64,000 nt of DNA from Leguminivora glycinivorella (Eukaryota; Arthropoda; Insecta; Lepidoptera; Tortricidae). The stretch is from NCBI RefSeq assembly GCF_023078275.1, contig NC_062990.1, forward strand, positions 8,199,549-8,263,548, written 5' to 3'. Each line of letters opens with the position of its first letter. Within the stretch, counting starts at the first letter, position 1. The translations under genes and the position numbers were made by a program. This document shows positions 26,601 to 41,600 of this stretch, one piece after another. Below the pieces are notes generated by a model. That model had not been told where the DNA came from. It ran no database searches and worked only from the letters and a program-made list of their open reading frames with translations.

Positions 26601-29600
26601 TCCATACTAAATACCGTACCCCGTTGGCAGCCGTAAATCTATGTCACTAGATGTCACTAAGAGTGTCATTTGAATAAAAATGTCGTTTTTTTTTAAAATA
26701 CGTACGCGGTAGTTCAACGGCATTACAAGTGATACAGTGAAAAATATATAGATGACGCTAGGGGCCCGTGTCATGTTTCAGTCCCTGTTTACAACGCAAA
26801 CCATCGTTCTTATTTTGAATTATGACAATCATGCAAAAGAGTACCATACTGTCAAATTTTCTATCTCTTTCATTTTGAGCGTGACGTCAATGATTAGTAA
26901 TATTACTTTCAATATATTTAAAATTTAGATTTTAATGAGGCCATTTCGAACGGTGTTTATGATAGATATCATGTTGACAATCAATCTCCTGACCGTCTCG
27001 CTCATACCAATCCTATCCTATATTTGAACGAGTGCGACCGAAACAGTTGAGTATTATTAAAGATTTTTGAATGTCTAAAATCTTATTGGTACTTAGTTGT
27101 CGAAAACCCGCTTTTTCCATAAAGTGTTGGCGCGACGTCAAGTGGGTGATAGGCGTACGAGCAAGTACGCGTTGGATGGTCGACTACTATGCGCAGCGGT
27201 TTTTACGCGTACTTACGGTGACACACAATCGAAAAAGGTCGTCGAGCCATAAGTACGCATACCTGCTCGTATCGTACGTTTATCACCCACTTCAGACTGC
27301 GTTTCGATCGGCGTTTAGCGTCAATGATTATCAGCTCGGCTTCATGGCTTTACGAACCTTAGCTCGGACCATCGAATATGAAACTTATAAATTTCTTTAT
27401 ACACAAGGGTATAAAGAAGTTTATAACCAGGTGCTCCATGACACCATTGCACCAATCTGTCGCCAGCACCGCTACACTTCAACGGCCAAGTCACACAACA
27501 TCCATACTAATATTATAAATGGGAAAGTGTGTGTGTCTGTTTGTTTGTCCATCTTTCACGGCAAAACGGAGCGACGTATTGACGTGATTTTTTAAGTGGA
27601 GATAGTTGACTGGATGGAAAGTGACATAGGCTACTTTTTGTCTCTTTTTATATCCCCCCACTTCCTTAGAATGGAGGATGGAAGTTTGTGGAGAGATTTT
27701 CGAATTTAAAGAGAGCGAAGCCGCGGGCAAAGGCTAGTTAACTATAATAATAAAGAAATCGCAGTAAGGAACTTTATGTAGATTTCATTACTTTTTAGAG
27801 ATAAACAAGCAGCTCCATCGAGACGGCTATTTTTTACAGAATGTTTTTGGTGGGATATACATAGGCATAGGTATATAACACTAACAAGGTATCTATTGTC
27901 TTAGTCCGTTTTCACATTATCCGATCCGATATCGGATGTCGGAAGGATTTAAATGGAAAAAATCCAAGATAGCGCCTGTAATGTATGGGGTATCAGTCCT
28001 ACATCCGATATCGGATCGGATAATGTGAAAACGCATTTAGTCTCATTAATTATTACTTATGTCAGAGTTTCACTAATTATTTCCTTTTATTCATTTATTA
28101 TCTCAGTTTAGGTTTATACGAGTACCAAACGAGTAGTATACGAGTAGAAAATATATTACCAAAACAATACAAACTATCATTAATTTATTATAAAAACGTA
28201 ATCCAAAGTGCCACACCTGGCGGCCTAACTATCCGCGTTGTGTCCAAGACGAAGCCTGACCGACGAAGCTAGCAAGTCTCTCTACATGTTAGCTGAAATA
28301 CTGTCAAACCATTCACTGTGATTACTCAGATTATTATAAGCAAAATGATCTTCGAATGAACTTTCTGGACAATTGAGATGCATGGGCGCAGTCAAAACCA
28401 GCTCGCCCCTTCAGCCGTGTCCCGTTGAAAATCGGAAAGATTCTTTTCCTTAGCACATTTAATGTTTACAAATTGGATTCGCCTTCTGTCACCTAAACTG
28501 GTAATTTTATGTATGAGGTCATTGGTCATACAATTATTAATTTATACAGTTATTAATTCTGTATCTCTACTCGCATTGCTGCTGCGATTGTAAAATATTT
28601 AATATCCATATATTATGAATATTCAATAAATCATACAATGACATTTGTGATGTGACACATCTGTTGGCACAATGATTGCGTTTTGTTGAACGTATTTGAG
28701 CTCAACATATAGGTTTATTATCACTAAGTATATTATATTAATGAACAACGAAACGGATGTGACATTTTCCTAGTCCACCAACGTCATCTAGTCGTTTTAT
28801 TTGGCAATAATTAGACAACATGCGAACAAACTTAGCCAGCGAAGCGATCACAACTACGTCGAGGGCGACCAAAAAATATAATTTGTAAAAATTGTGTTTT
28901 GAGCCAATATTTTGATATTATAATAAAGTTTTTTGATAGTTATTCATAGTATAATATAAAAACAAGTAAAAATATGTGTAAAAATATGTTTTTTTCCACT
29001 CCCGGGTTACGAAACAACGCCATCTAGTTTTAAAGCATAAACTAAGCTTTTTTCAGGGGTACGCTTTTTTGTATGGGCTATATCAGTCTAGTATTAAATG
29101 GTCCTTGGTCATACTATATTTCTATTCTGGTCAGCCTTTAACCCACAGAACTTAATTTAGATGGAAGAAACAAATTCATATATTTGTATAGGGGCCGAGC
29201 GTGTCAAATTTTGTACTGAAGTTGATTCTTGCCTGTAATTTTAAATATGTCTCAGGCTCTTGATTGTTCATAATTTTTGTGTTGTTGCAATTGAATATCA
29301 CGTAACGAGGCATTTTTTATGTTTTGGTTGACTTCAACTTACAAAAATTGACGCCCGAATGCTGCAAGCTGCGAGTAAAAACGGACAACTCAGTGGATTT
29401 CACTGAGTTCATTTGACACGCTAAGTAGATACGTTTGCTTGATCTATGTATGTATGTATAAGCTTTATTGTACATAAAGGAAACAAAAGAGACACAGTTA
29501 CAGAGTCAGTAATATACAATGTAGGCGGACTTATCCCTTAAAGGGATCTCTTCCAGTCAACCTTTGAGGAAATGAGTAGAAGCGAATTAACGATGAGTGA

Positions 29601-32600
29601 CGAATTCAAAAATGTACAACCACTAAAAGAATTAAATGCAAATTTTGTATACACATGGTAACAAATATATACATATACAATTACATTAATACACCAATAT
29701 ATACATATATAATAATATAATAATAAATAAACAAATACTCATAAAATATATATTTATATAGGTACTTAGACCAAAAAGTATATGGATATTAATTCGAACC
29801 ACAAAGCAAGACGACAATTAAAAAAAAATTGATAAAAATTAAAGAAAAAGAAAAAGAGAGAAAAAAAAAAAAACAATCCGATAAAAAAAAAAAAATTAAG
29901 TGTCGGAAAGCCATAGTTTTTTAACACGCTTTTATTAGGTCGTCGTGTATGTAACTATGTATGTAATGGAATCTGCGGAGGCTAATTTAACCATCTTCCA
30001 GGAGTCGTAGTGTAATGAAAATTGGCAGCTATATGTAGTTCCGATGACAATACAATAATATGGTACTGTTGAGCTGATCTGATGATGGAGTCGGAAGATA
30101 TGAACTGGAACTACATGATGGAACCTCGTATCATAGCCGTTTTTGGGTTTCTTAGAAAAGTCTTGTAATGAACTTTGACTACAATTAGGTTTCAAGGTCT
30201 GATGATGAAGCCGAAAGATATGAACTGGAACTACATGATGGAACATCGTATCATAGCTGTTTTTGGGTTTCTTAGAAAAGTCTTGTAATGAACTTTGACT
30301 ACGATTAGGTTTCAAGGTCTGATGATGGAGCCGGAAGATATGAACTGGAACTACATGATAGAACATCGTATCATAGCTGTTTTTGGGCTTCTTAGAAAAG
30401 TCTTGTAATGAACTTTGACTACGATTAGAATTCAAGGTCTGATGATGGAGCCGGAAGATATGAACTGGAACTACATGATGGAACATCGTATCATAGCTGT
30501 TTTTGGGCTTCTTAGAAAAGTCTTGTAATGAACTATGACTACGATTAGGTTTCAAGGCCTGATGATGGTGCCGGAAGATAAGAACAGAAAAAAGGGGGGG
30601 CTCGAGGAGGGAAGCATGAAAGAAAGATCAACGTAGTATTTAAAATAAGTTGGGTTAGCGTTTTCTTGTGACCTTTCAGAGCAAACAAAGGGGGCTCGGG
30701 GGGCGAAGCCCCCCGCATAAAAGAAAGATCAACGTTGTATTTAAAATACGTTTGGTTAAGGTTTTCTTGTGATCCTTAAGAGTAAAGAAAAGGGGGGCTA
30801 GGGGGGCGAAGCCCCCCGCATGAAAGAAAGATCAACGTAGTATTTAGAATAAGTTGGGTTAGCGTTTTCTTGTGACCTTTAAGAGCAAACAAAGGGGGCT
30901 CGGGGGCGAAGCCCCCGCATGAAAAGAAAGATCAACGTAGTATTTAAAATAAGTTGGTTTAGGGTTTTCTTGTGTTCCTTAAGAGTAAAGAAAAGGGGGG
31001 CTCGGAGGGCGAAGCCCCCCGCATGAAAGAAAGATCAACGTAGTATTTAAGATAAGTTGGGTTAGCGTTTTCTTGTGACCTTTAAGAGCAAACAAAGGGG
31101 GGCTCGGGGGCGAAGCCCCCCGCATGAAAGAAAGATCAACGTAGTATTTAAGATAAGTTGGGTTAGCGTTTTCTTGTGACCTTTAAGAGTAAACAAAGGG
31201 GGGCACGGGGGGCGAAGCCCCCCGCATAAAAGAAAGATTAACGTAGTATTTAAAATAAGTTGGGTTAGCGTTTTCTTGTGACCTTTCAGAGCAAACAAAG
31301 GGGGGCTCGGGGGGCGAAGCCCCCGCATAAAAGAAAGATCAACGTTGTATTTAAAATAAGTTGGGTTAAGGTTTTCTTGTGATCCTTAAGAGTAAAGAAA
31401 AGGCCCCCGCATGAAAGAAAGATCAACGTAGTATTTAGAATAAGTTGGGTTAGCGTTTTCTTGTGACCTTTAAGAGCAAACAAAGGGGGGCTCGGGGGCG
31501 AAGCCCCCGCATGAAAGAAAGATCAACGTAGTATTTAGAATAAGTTGGGTTAGCGTTTTCTTGTGACCTTTAAGAGCAAACAAAGGGGGGGCTCGGGGGG
31601 CGAAGCCCCCGCATGAAAGAAAGATCAACGTAGTATTTAAGATAAGTTGGGTTAGCGTTTTCTTGTGACCTTTAAGAGCAAACAAAGGGGCGCTCGGGGG
31701 CGAAGCCCCCACATGAAAGAAAGATCAACGTTGTATGTAGAATAAGTTGGGTTAGCGTTTTCTTGTGACCTTTAAGAGCAAACAAAGGGGAGCTCGGGGG
31801 CGAAGCCCCCGCATGAAAGAAAGATCAACGTAGTATTTAAGATAAGTTGGGTTAGCGTTTTCTTGTGACATTTAAGAGCAAACAAAGGGGGGCTCGGGGC
31901 GAAGCCCCCGCATGAAAGAAAGATCAACGTTGTATTTAAAATAAGTTGGTTTAGGGTTTTCTTGTGTTCCTTAAGAGTAAAGAAAAGGGGGCTCGGAGGG
32001 CGAAGCCCCCGCATGAAAGAAAGATCAACGTAGTATTTAAGATAAGTTGGGTTAGCGTTTTCTTGTGACCTTTAAGAGCAAACAAAGGGGGGCTCGGGGG
32101 CGAAGCCCCCGCATGAAAGAAAGATCAACGTTGTATTTAGAATAAGTTGGGTTAGCGTTTTCTTGTGACCTTTAAGAGCAAACAAAGGGGGCTCGGGGGC
32201 GAAGCCCCCGCATGAAAGAAAGATCAACGTAGTATTTAAGATAAGTTGGGTTAGCGTTTTCTTGTGACATTTAAGAGCAAACAAAGGGGGGCTCGGGGGC
32301 GAAGCCCCCGCATGAAAGAAAGATCAACGTTGTATTTAAAATTAGTTGGTTTAGGGTTTTCTTGTGTTCCTTAAGAGCAAACAAAGGGGGGCTCGGGGGC
32401 GAAGCCCCCGCATGAAAGAAAGATCAACGTAGTATTTAAGATAAGTTGGGTTAGCGTTTTCTTGTGACCTTTAAGAGCAAACAAAGGGGGCTCGGGGGCG
32501 AAGCCCCCGCATGAAAGAAAGATCAACGTTGTATTTAGAATAAGTTGGGTTAGCGTTTTCTTGTGACCTTTAAGAGCAAACAAAGGGGGGCTCGGGGGGC

Positions 32601-35600
32601 GAAGCCCCCGCATGAAAGAAAGATCAACGTAGTATTTAAGATAAGTTGGGTTAGCGTTTTCTTGTGACATTTAAGAGCAAACAAAGGGGGGCTCGGGGGC
32701 GAAGCCCCCGCATGAAAGAAAGATCAACGTTGTATTTAAAATTAGTTGGTTTAGGGTTTTCTTGTGTTCCTTAAGAGCAAACAAAGGGGGGCTCGGGGGC
32801 GAAGCCCCCGCATGAAAGAAAGATCAACGTAGTATTTAAGATAAGTTGGGTTAGCGTTTTCTTGTGACCTTTAAGAGCAAACAAAGGGGGCTCGGGGGCG
32901 AAGCCCCCGCATGAAAGAAAGATCAACGTTGTATTTAGAATAAGTTGGGTTAGCGTTTTCTTGTGACCTTTAAGAGCAAACAAAGGGGGCTCGGGGGCGA
33001 AGCCCCCGCATGAAAGAAAGATCAACGTAGTATTTAAGATAAGTTGGGTTAGCGTTTTCTTGTGACATTTAAGAGCAAACAAAGGGGGGCTCGGGGGGCG
33101 AAGCCCCCCGCATGAAAGAAAGATCAACGTTGTATTTAAAATAAGTTGATTTAGGGTTTTCTTGTGTTCCTTAAGAGTAAAGAAAAGGGGGGCTCGGAGG
33201 GCGAAGCCCCCCGCATGAAAGAAAGATCAACGTAGTATTTAAGATAAGTTGGGTTAGCGTTTTCTTGTGACCTTTAAGAGCAAACAAAGGGGGGCTCGGG
33301 GGGCGAAGCCCCCGCATGAAAGAAAGATCAACGTTGTTTTTAAAATAAGTTGGGTTAGGGTTTTCTTGTGATCCTTAAGAGTAACGAAAAGGGGGGCTCG
33401 GGGGGCGAAGCCCCCAGGATAAAAGAAAGATTAACGTAGTATTTAAAATAAGTTGGGTTAGCGTTTTCTTGTGACCTTTAAGAGCAAACAAAGGGGGGCT
33501 CGGGGGCGAAGCCCCCGCATAAAAGAAAGATCAACGTTGTTTTTAAAATAAGTTGGGTTAGCGTTTTCTTGTGACCTTTAAGAGCAAACAAAGGGGGGCT
33601 CGGGGGGCGAAGCCCCCGCATGAAAGAAAGATCAACGTTGTATTTTAAATAAGTTGGTTTAGGGTTTTCTTGTGACCCTTAAGAGTAACGAAAAGGGGGG
33701 CTCGGGGGGCGAAGCCCCCCGCATAAAAGAAAGATCAACGTAGTATTTAAAATAAGTTGTGTTAGGGTTTTCTTGTGACCTTTAAGAGCAAGCAAAGGGG
33801 GGCTCGGAGGGCGAAGCCCCCCGCATGAAAGAAAGATCAACGTTGTATTTAGAATAAGTTGGGTTAGCGTTTTCTTGTGACCTTTAAGAGCAAACAAAGG
33901 GGGGCTCGGGGGGCGAAGCCCCCCGCATAAAAGAAAGATCAACGTTGTATTTAAAATAAGTTGGGTAATGGTTTTCCTGTGACCCTTAAGTGCAAATAAA
34001 GGGGGGCTCGGCAAAAAAGAAATACTTAAATTTTGTTTGAATTAGTTGAAATGTGACAATATTTTCTAATCGAGTCAAACAAAATCCCACTAGCTGAGAG
34101 CTTCAAAACAATGTATGGCGAAAGTATGTCTCTCTAATGTCTTCAAAAAGTCCGCGATGGCACATGTCTATATTGTCTATCTTTTACGGATAACTTACTA
34201 GGTATAAACATTTTTATGATAATACCGTAATAAGAAGGTAGCCGCTAGTTATTATTAAGTAGCAATTAGCAATAAGTACACGTTAAGCCACAAATGACAT
34301 GTAAAATCCGCCTACTTGAAATAATTTTATGTATAAATGTTAAAAGGTATTTATTTAATTATTAATGACTAAAAAGTATAAAATAAATTAATAGTTTAAA
34401 AAACACTATAAAACACGCTTTTATAAATGCACGTAAAAGCCAAAAATAAATTATGGATCGTTCAAGTTGTCTCTATTTGTGAGCTGAAGTTTAAAAACTA
34501 TGTGCTTTTAATTATAATATTTGATTGTAAAAGCGTGGGGCGCTGGAACAGGAAAGACTTTCTTGTAAACAAATACTAATTCGAACTTCCTGGCGAATGA
34601 AGTTGCATAAGAACATAACGTTTACATATGCCGCCTAAGGGTTACCAAAGAGAACCAAAGATATCTCGTCCACGAACAAGAACTCTGCATCCTGTCACTG
34701 TAGACACTTTCCCCTTTTGTACTTTGATTACCGGAAAAAAGCTGCGTTCTAAGTGTCGGTGACTGTCGACTCTCCTCGCTACTAGCGCATATTTTGTCTG
34801 AGTTCGACAAACTGGTACCTACTTTGAACACTGACTTTTAATTGATTTGACTGTTTAATGTAGAACCTACTAGTCATGCTGCAACTCCAGTTAGCGCGTC
34901 AATCTGTGTAACCTCCTTCCCGTAACATAGCATAATTTGATTTATCAGCAAGTTATACTTATATATTCTGTGGTTATACAAAAAGTCTTTCCTGTTCCAG
35001 CGCCCCACGCTTTTACAATCAAATATTATAATTAAAAGCACATAGTTTTTAAACTTCAGCTCACAAATAGAGACAACTTGAACGATCCATAATTTATTTT
35101 TGGCTTTTACGTGCATTTATAAAAGCGTGTTTTATAGTGTTTTTTAAACTATTAATTTATTAAGGTTATTCTTGAGTGCTGCTACAGATTGGGATTGCCT
35201 CACGGACACCGGTATCTCATTCCACAATTTAGCGGCATAGACAGAAAAGGATTTTCTGTATGTCCGCGTCTTATTGGGTGGAATTGCAAGAGCAAGATTG
35301 GCGCTAGATCGCAAACGGTGATTACTGCCAGCAGCCAAGTAACTAAATCTTTCGGAAAGGTAACGTGGCGAAGACGGATTAAATAAGACTTTAAAAAGCA
35401 GTGACAGGACATGCACGTCTCGACGACGGCGAATCGGCAGCCAGCCAAGCTGAGATCGGAACTGGGATACGCGATCAAACTTACGCAAACCATAGATGTA
35501 ACGGATACACAAGTTTTGCAACCGCTCGAGTTTGTCAAGCAACTCCTCACTAAGGTCCAGAAAAGCGATATCACCGTAATCTAACAAAGGAAGCAACAAT

Positions 35601-38600
35601 GACGAAGAAAGTATTATTTTTGTTTGAAGTGGAAGAAAATTTTGTAAACGCCTCAGCGAGTGGAGAGACGCAAACACTTTATTGCTAACATCAGCGACGT
35701 GGGCTGACCAGGACAAAGTTTGATCTATGGTGATACCCAAGTTTTTCACTGTAGCGGAAAATGGGATAATTGTTCCATCAAAAATTACGTTGGGTACCAC
35801 CATTTCCGACAGTTTGGACACAAAGTGAGGGCCACCGATGACAATCGCCTGCGACTTCAACGCATTCACTTTCAACCCAAACTTGTGAGCCCAGAGACGT
35901 ATTGACTCAAGGTCGCTGTTGATTTTATTGACAAGATGAGGAAACTCGTCCATGCTAGCCGACGCGTAAATTTGCAAATCATCCGCGTAGAGATGAAAAC
36001 TACACTTTAAGGATTCAGTAATGCCATTAATAAAAATTGAGAATAGGAGAGGAGAGAGTATCCCTCCCTGGGGAACACCAGCAGACAGATCACACCAATC
36101 CGAAATCTTGTCGTCGACCCTGACACGCTGGCGTCTCCCAAAGAGGTAGTTACGGAACCAAGATAAAGCCGTCTGTGACACATTAAAAGTACGAAGAATA
36201 TGAAGAAGGATATCAAAATCTACTGTATTAAAAGCACTACTGAAGTCCAAAAGTACGAGAAGCGTAAGCTTTTTATTTTCAATATTAAGACGAATGTCAT
36301 CGGTAACCTTCACCAGAGCCGTGACAGTGCTATGCCCGGGACGGAAACCCGACTGAAAGCGATTCAACAACTCATGCCTGTGGAAATATGAGAGAAGGTG
36401 GTTATTAACAAAATGTTCGACAATTTTCGATAACACTGGGAGGATGGATATGGGACGGTATTGGGAAGGTGACGTGGGATTAGAAATTTTAGGAAGGGGT
36501 ATGACGTGAGCTAATTTCCACATAACAGGGAATGTACCGGAAGTAAAGGAAAAGTTAATGATTTCTGATAGAATTGGAGCGATTGATCTATGGTATCTTT
36601 AACCTTTTGACCGCCGTAGTCTGATATATCAGACAATCAATATCCAGCCCACCTCGCCGGAATCTGATATATAAGACAAAGGTCTGATTTGGTTTTTATA
36701 GTGTATAAAGTGGTCCCGTCCAAATGCAAGCTCTGATCTGCGTGGTGAAATTTTGTATTGGTAGCGCTACGGGCACGCACGATGAAAAATTCACGGCGTT
36801 CAAAAGGTTAACTTCATCAACGATACGACAATCAACGTACTATACGTTGTGCAACATGATGCGAAGTTAAATATGAGATTATTTTTTTTATAAATGGGCT
36901 TACTCTTGACCACAGACTAGCCAAAGGCAAAGACGTGGCCTACGATGGAGTGAGCTCGCCCAGAAGATGCCTGTTCACTCTTGATTTGAAGGTTGCTGGG
37001 TTATATGAGATGATGTATTGCAAACAAGAGTGAAAGTCGCGACGGATTGCCGGAACGATTTAAACCTTAAATGCATGACCTTGAGAAAGATTTATTCAAA
37101 TTTAAACTTGGACAAGCTGTCAATAGAGTCAAAAATACATGATGCATATATACATCACTATGCATTTAGGGTTAAACACTCGAGTTTGCTATTCTCACTC
37201 TCCAAAATTCACACAACGATTTTCATAACACTTTCATGTAAAAAACATAAAATCAATTTAAATACGGTACTAGAACTTTACGGCTCAGCCACGATATTGG
37301 TCTAAGCGCGTCAGCGGTGAGCGGCAGCCATACGTGCGAATGACAAGTCCCATCGCTGTGTCTCGCTCCAATGTATGGACGCCGCTCACCGCTGACGCGC
37401 TTAGACCAATGTCGTGGCTGAGCCGTTAGGGTCAGTTGGAAGTGGAAGACCTAGGCGAACTTTTCTGGATCAAATCGAAGAAATATTGCAAAGGCCAGGT
37501 CAGAAGTACTCGAAACCGACGAGCGTGTATGAGAAACGTTTTGAAAGTGTGTGAAGCGAAAGTAGTTTGTCAGGATCGTAGTAAATGGAAATCCTTGATC
37601 TCTGCCTACCCCTCTGGGAAACAGGTGTGATTGTACGTATGTACATATGTACGTAATAGAACTTTCATAAGTTTCATAACTCCCTCATGATAACGAGATT
37701 TTATAACTCCCGTGAATAATTATGACTTCGAGGCCGTTCAAGATCACGTACGCACGTTTTTACGTAAAAGGCATACCTGATATCGGTGTCATCAACATCG
37801 AAGTTAGAAGTGTCAGTGGGACTTGCTACATCCGGAACGAAGGGTGCTTGCACTTCTCGAAGCGCCTCCCACTCTAAGCCAGCGAACCAACCGTGGCTCT
37901 GTAAAGACAAGAAAATGTTTCATTAGAAAAATAACAAAGATTAATACAATAGCTTCAAGACATAAAAAGATACACCATTTCAGTAGGTATTTGATAACAG
38001 TACTCCACTTTATAAGCCTGAATAACCTGATATTTAATTGTTTATTTTTATCTCTCATGTTGTTTTATGTATTTATGAGAAAGGAACAAAACATTTTTCA
38101 AACAGTTCCGTAACTTTCTTTATGAATAAGGGGGCAAATGTCTGATAGAGGAACTATACATGGCCATAAATAGTCACTAGTCAGTGACTATAAAAATGAT
38201 CATATTAGTAATAATGTATGTGTCCTACATGTAAGTTTGTTTTACCTGGCAGCAAGCACGTTCGCATGATAACCGAGGTGCCCGATTGATATTCCGAAAT
38301 AAAATACGCCGATTTTCGGTACGCCGACAACGATTCGCCGACATCTTTTTTGACCGAATAACGATTGGAAGAGTCTCATTTCGCATAATATTCGTTCGTA
38401 AACGGAGTCGGTAAGCAGAAATTTTATACGCCGATTGAGTTTTCGTCGAATAATCATTCAGTAATTGTAAAAATTGGCCGACAAAAAATTGGTCGAAACA
38501 CAATAGGTCGAGTGATCATTTGGTTTTTTGTTTTGATGAGTTGGCTGGAACTTGCGTACAAACTGTTCTGCGGATTCAAAAATCTAGTTGTAGATCGTTT

Positions 38601-41600
38601 ATAAGACTCACATTTATTTCAACGTGTCAAAATGTTCTGATTCTAAGGATTAATTTTAGTAAATTATGTATTGTTGTTTCCAACTCACCAAATTTATACA
38701 TTTAAAATTTTTAGTTCTCCCATTCGGAAATTAGCACTTTTCTGTTCAAGAACATAATGTTAATTGCCAGAATATGTAAATTATTACCGCAACGAAAAAA
38801 ATTTCACATTATACATTGTTTAAGAAGAAAAAAATTTCTATTAAGTGCGTAATTTTTTTACAACAACGATAATTCATTCATTCGAAAATATTTTATCAAT
38901 GTATAAAATGTGAAACGTTATTCGACTAAACGTGGCCTACACGAAAATATTACTTTGCTAAATGAAAAATGTCCAATGATAGTTCGGATAATTTGCACAG
39001 AAGCGAACTGAACTGTATGCGAACCAAGATTCTACGTAACGTTTTTCGACCAAAAGTGACAGCGAATAGTTTGATTATTCGGCTAAATGGCATTCGGCGA
39101 ATCGTTGTCGGCGAATCAATAATCGGCTAAAAAATTGTCGGAGAATCATTAGGTAGCCGATAACCGACGTAACGACAGGCCGTCCTTTTCGCACTATTTG
39201 AAAGTGCGATAGGAACACACCGATGCGATAAAGTTTATCACACTAGTGCGCTACGCCCGCTGCTTTGTTATTACCACAGATGACACTTAATATAATAAGT
39301 GTAATAGTACATTACATCAGAGGCCGGGAAAATGAGGATTTCCGGCGGATAGGGATACGAGGCCGGGAATCCGTTTTCACGCCGAGGCATGTATAGTGCT
39401 TTTCTCAAACATACAATGAAATAAAAAAAAATGCTCTAAAGGACAATATTTTATAAAAATAATATGAAATCCCTTTACAGTCCTCTCGAGTTGTTGCGCC
39501 CAAAAAGGGTTTACTGACGATTCGCCAAAAAACGTTTCCCAAAGTTTCACATCCCAAACTATTATTCCCAAATTATCATTTCCCAAATAAACGTTTGGCA
39601 AAACAACTTATCGCAAATTGACATTTAGCAAAACTTTTTTTGGCAAGTATTTGTTTCCCAAAATATTTACTTGGTCAAATTTCATTTTACCAAATATTAT
39701 TTAGTCAAAGGTATTGTTAGGCAAAATTTCCATTTCCCAATATATTGTAATTAAATGGTGCACTGGAAATTGTTTGTTGATTTTATACTATGTGTCCAAG
39801 ATTTGTGTGAAATAATGTGTATGTCGTACCTACTTTTTTTCCTCCTGCTGCAAATGTCAAAGATGACAATTTCACTTAGGTACATGTATGTCCGGATACA
39901 TTCTATTAATAAGAAACCTTATGTTTTCAAGACCATTATGTTCTATTAATTTTTAATGACTTTAAAACGCCATTTGCTCACTGTCAACCTAACACGCTCC
40001 TCCTCGCTTCGCTCGTCGTCGCACCTAAACTGACCCTGTCACACACGAGTTTTCTGTTACAATACTAATAAAATTATTACATTACATTTATGCCTTGTAA
40101 TATTTATTGTCAAACGTGGTTTTGCATGGTGTAATTTGTAGAAACATTTTTTGAGAAAAAAATAGTTGACAAAATAATTTTGTCCAGTAATATTAATTTG
40201 ACAAAAATAATGTTGAGCCAACTTTTCGTGTCCAATTGAAGCCTTGGGAATAAAACTGAAATTATCATTTGACAATTTTAAGTTAAATTTGTCAAAAAAA
40301 TCTTCGGTAAATTAAATTAATCCCGTAGAAATGAAAATGCAAATGCCTAAATATTTTCGAAATTTGCGATGTGAAATTTTGACCAAACATGTTTTTGGGA
40401 TATAAGTTTTGCCATTAAAAACGTTTGCGAAATAAAGTTTTGACTAAATAAAATTTGACTAAGTAAAATTGTGCCAAATGATAATTTGACCAAACAAAAT
40501 CATTGCGAAACATACCTTTGCCAAACAATACTTTGGGAAATGAAACTATTGCGAAATGATTATTGGTAAATGAAATTTGACGAAACGTTTTTTGGCGAAA
40601 CGGCAGGACACCCCCAAAAAGCGATACTTCCCAGCCCATTTTAAGGAACGTAAAGACAATATTTCATTGCATGTTTGAGAAAATTAAATTTACCTTGAAA
40701 TCTTGCAAGCCATTCTTTCCCAGCCTTTGGTCAGCAGCGCATATTAGTTTCCTAATCAAGTCCGTAGCCTCGTCTGACACCTGAAATAAATATTTAAAAT
40801 TCATCATATTTAAAGGATCACTTGTATGTACATTATACCAATACCATTTCGTTCAATTTCTCAAACGGAGTGTTAGTAAAGACAGACAAAATAGTGTGTC
40901 TTACCATAATATTTTAGTAAATGAAAGTCTGGATTACTCTGTGTTGGATTAAGGGTCCCCCCACATCTAGCGTCTCGCGAGCGTCGCGTCGGGCCAACTG
41001 TATGGAAAAAGACGCCGCGTCAGGCTTTGCCCATGCAGTTGGCCCGACGCGACGCTCGCGAGACGCTAGATGTGGGGGAACCTAAGTATTAAAATTATTG
41101 GACATACTGTCTTAATTAAATATACGTCTAGCCAATCACGATAATTTAAAATGTATGTAATATAATTGAAATTACACTAAGAATTTTAGTTTCCTTTTAA
41201 AATAGTGTTGAACACCAGGAGTCTGGCTACTGTTTCTATTTCAACAGCCACGGCCCACACAGAGCAAGGCACGTCACGAAGCGACGTTCTCACGAGGCAA
41301 ACTTCTATAGTAGACGTACCTTGGCCGAGGTCTTCGTTAAACAATATACATACTCTGTCTATATTTATTTTATTATATTATATACCTGTTTAGCATGTTC
41401 TAGAGGCGGCGGGCAGCTGAACGAACGAGCGTGGTTCATAATCTTGCCGTATGTCTCCACGAGAGACTCCGCGTAGAATGGCGTCTCTCCGAATAGCATC
41501 TCATACATGGTTTACTGACGATTCGCCAAAAAACGTTTCCCAAAGTTTCACATCCCAAACTATTATTCCCAAATTATCATTTCCCAAATAAACTTTTGTC

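Noticed and set aside
27071..27595. 174-codon plus-strand frame
   Set aside because: Crosses a fold-back repeat and ends within a Helitron; no recognisable domain.
29935..30555. 206-codon repeat protein
   Set aside because: Openness follows from a 120-bp period; no start context, splice sites or known domain.
31062..34014. Series of minus-strand open frames with GHKKTLTQLILNTTLIF
   Set aside because: Frames break at nearly every unit because unit length varies; satellite by-product.
30590..34015. CRISPR-like array
   Set aside because: Units are wholly repeated with no unique spacers, in a eukaryotic intron.
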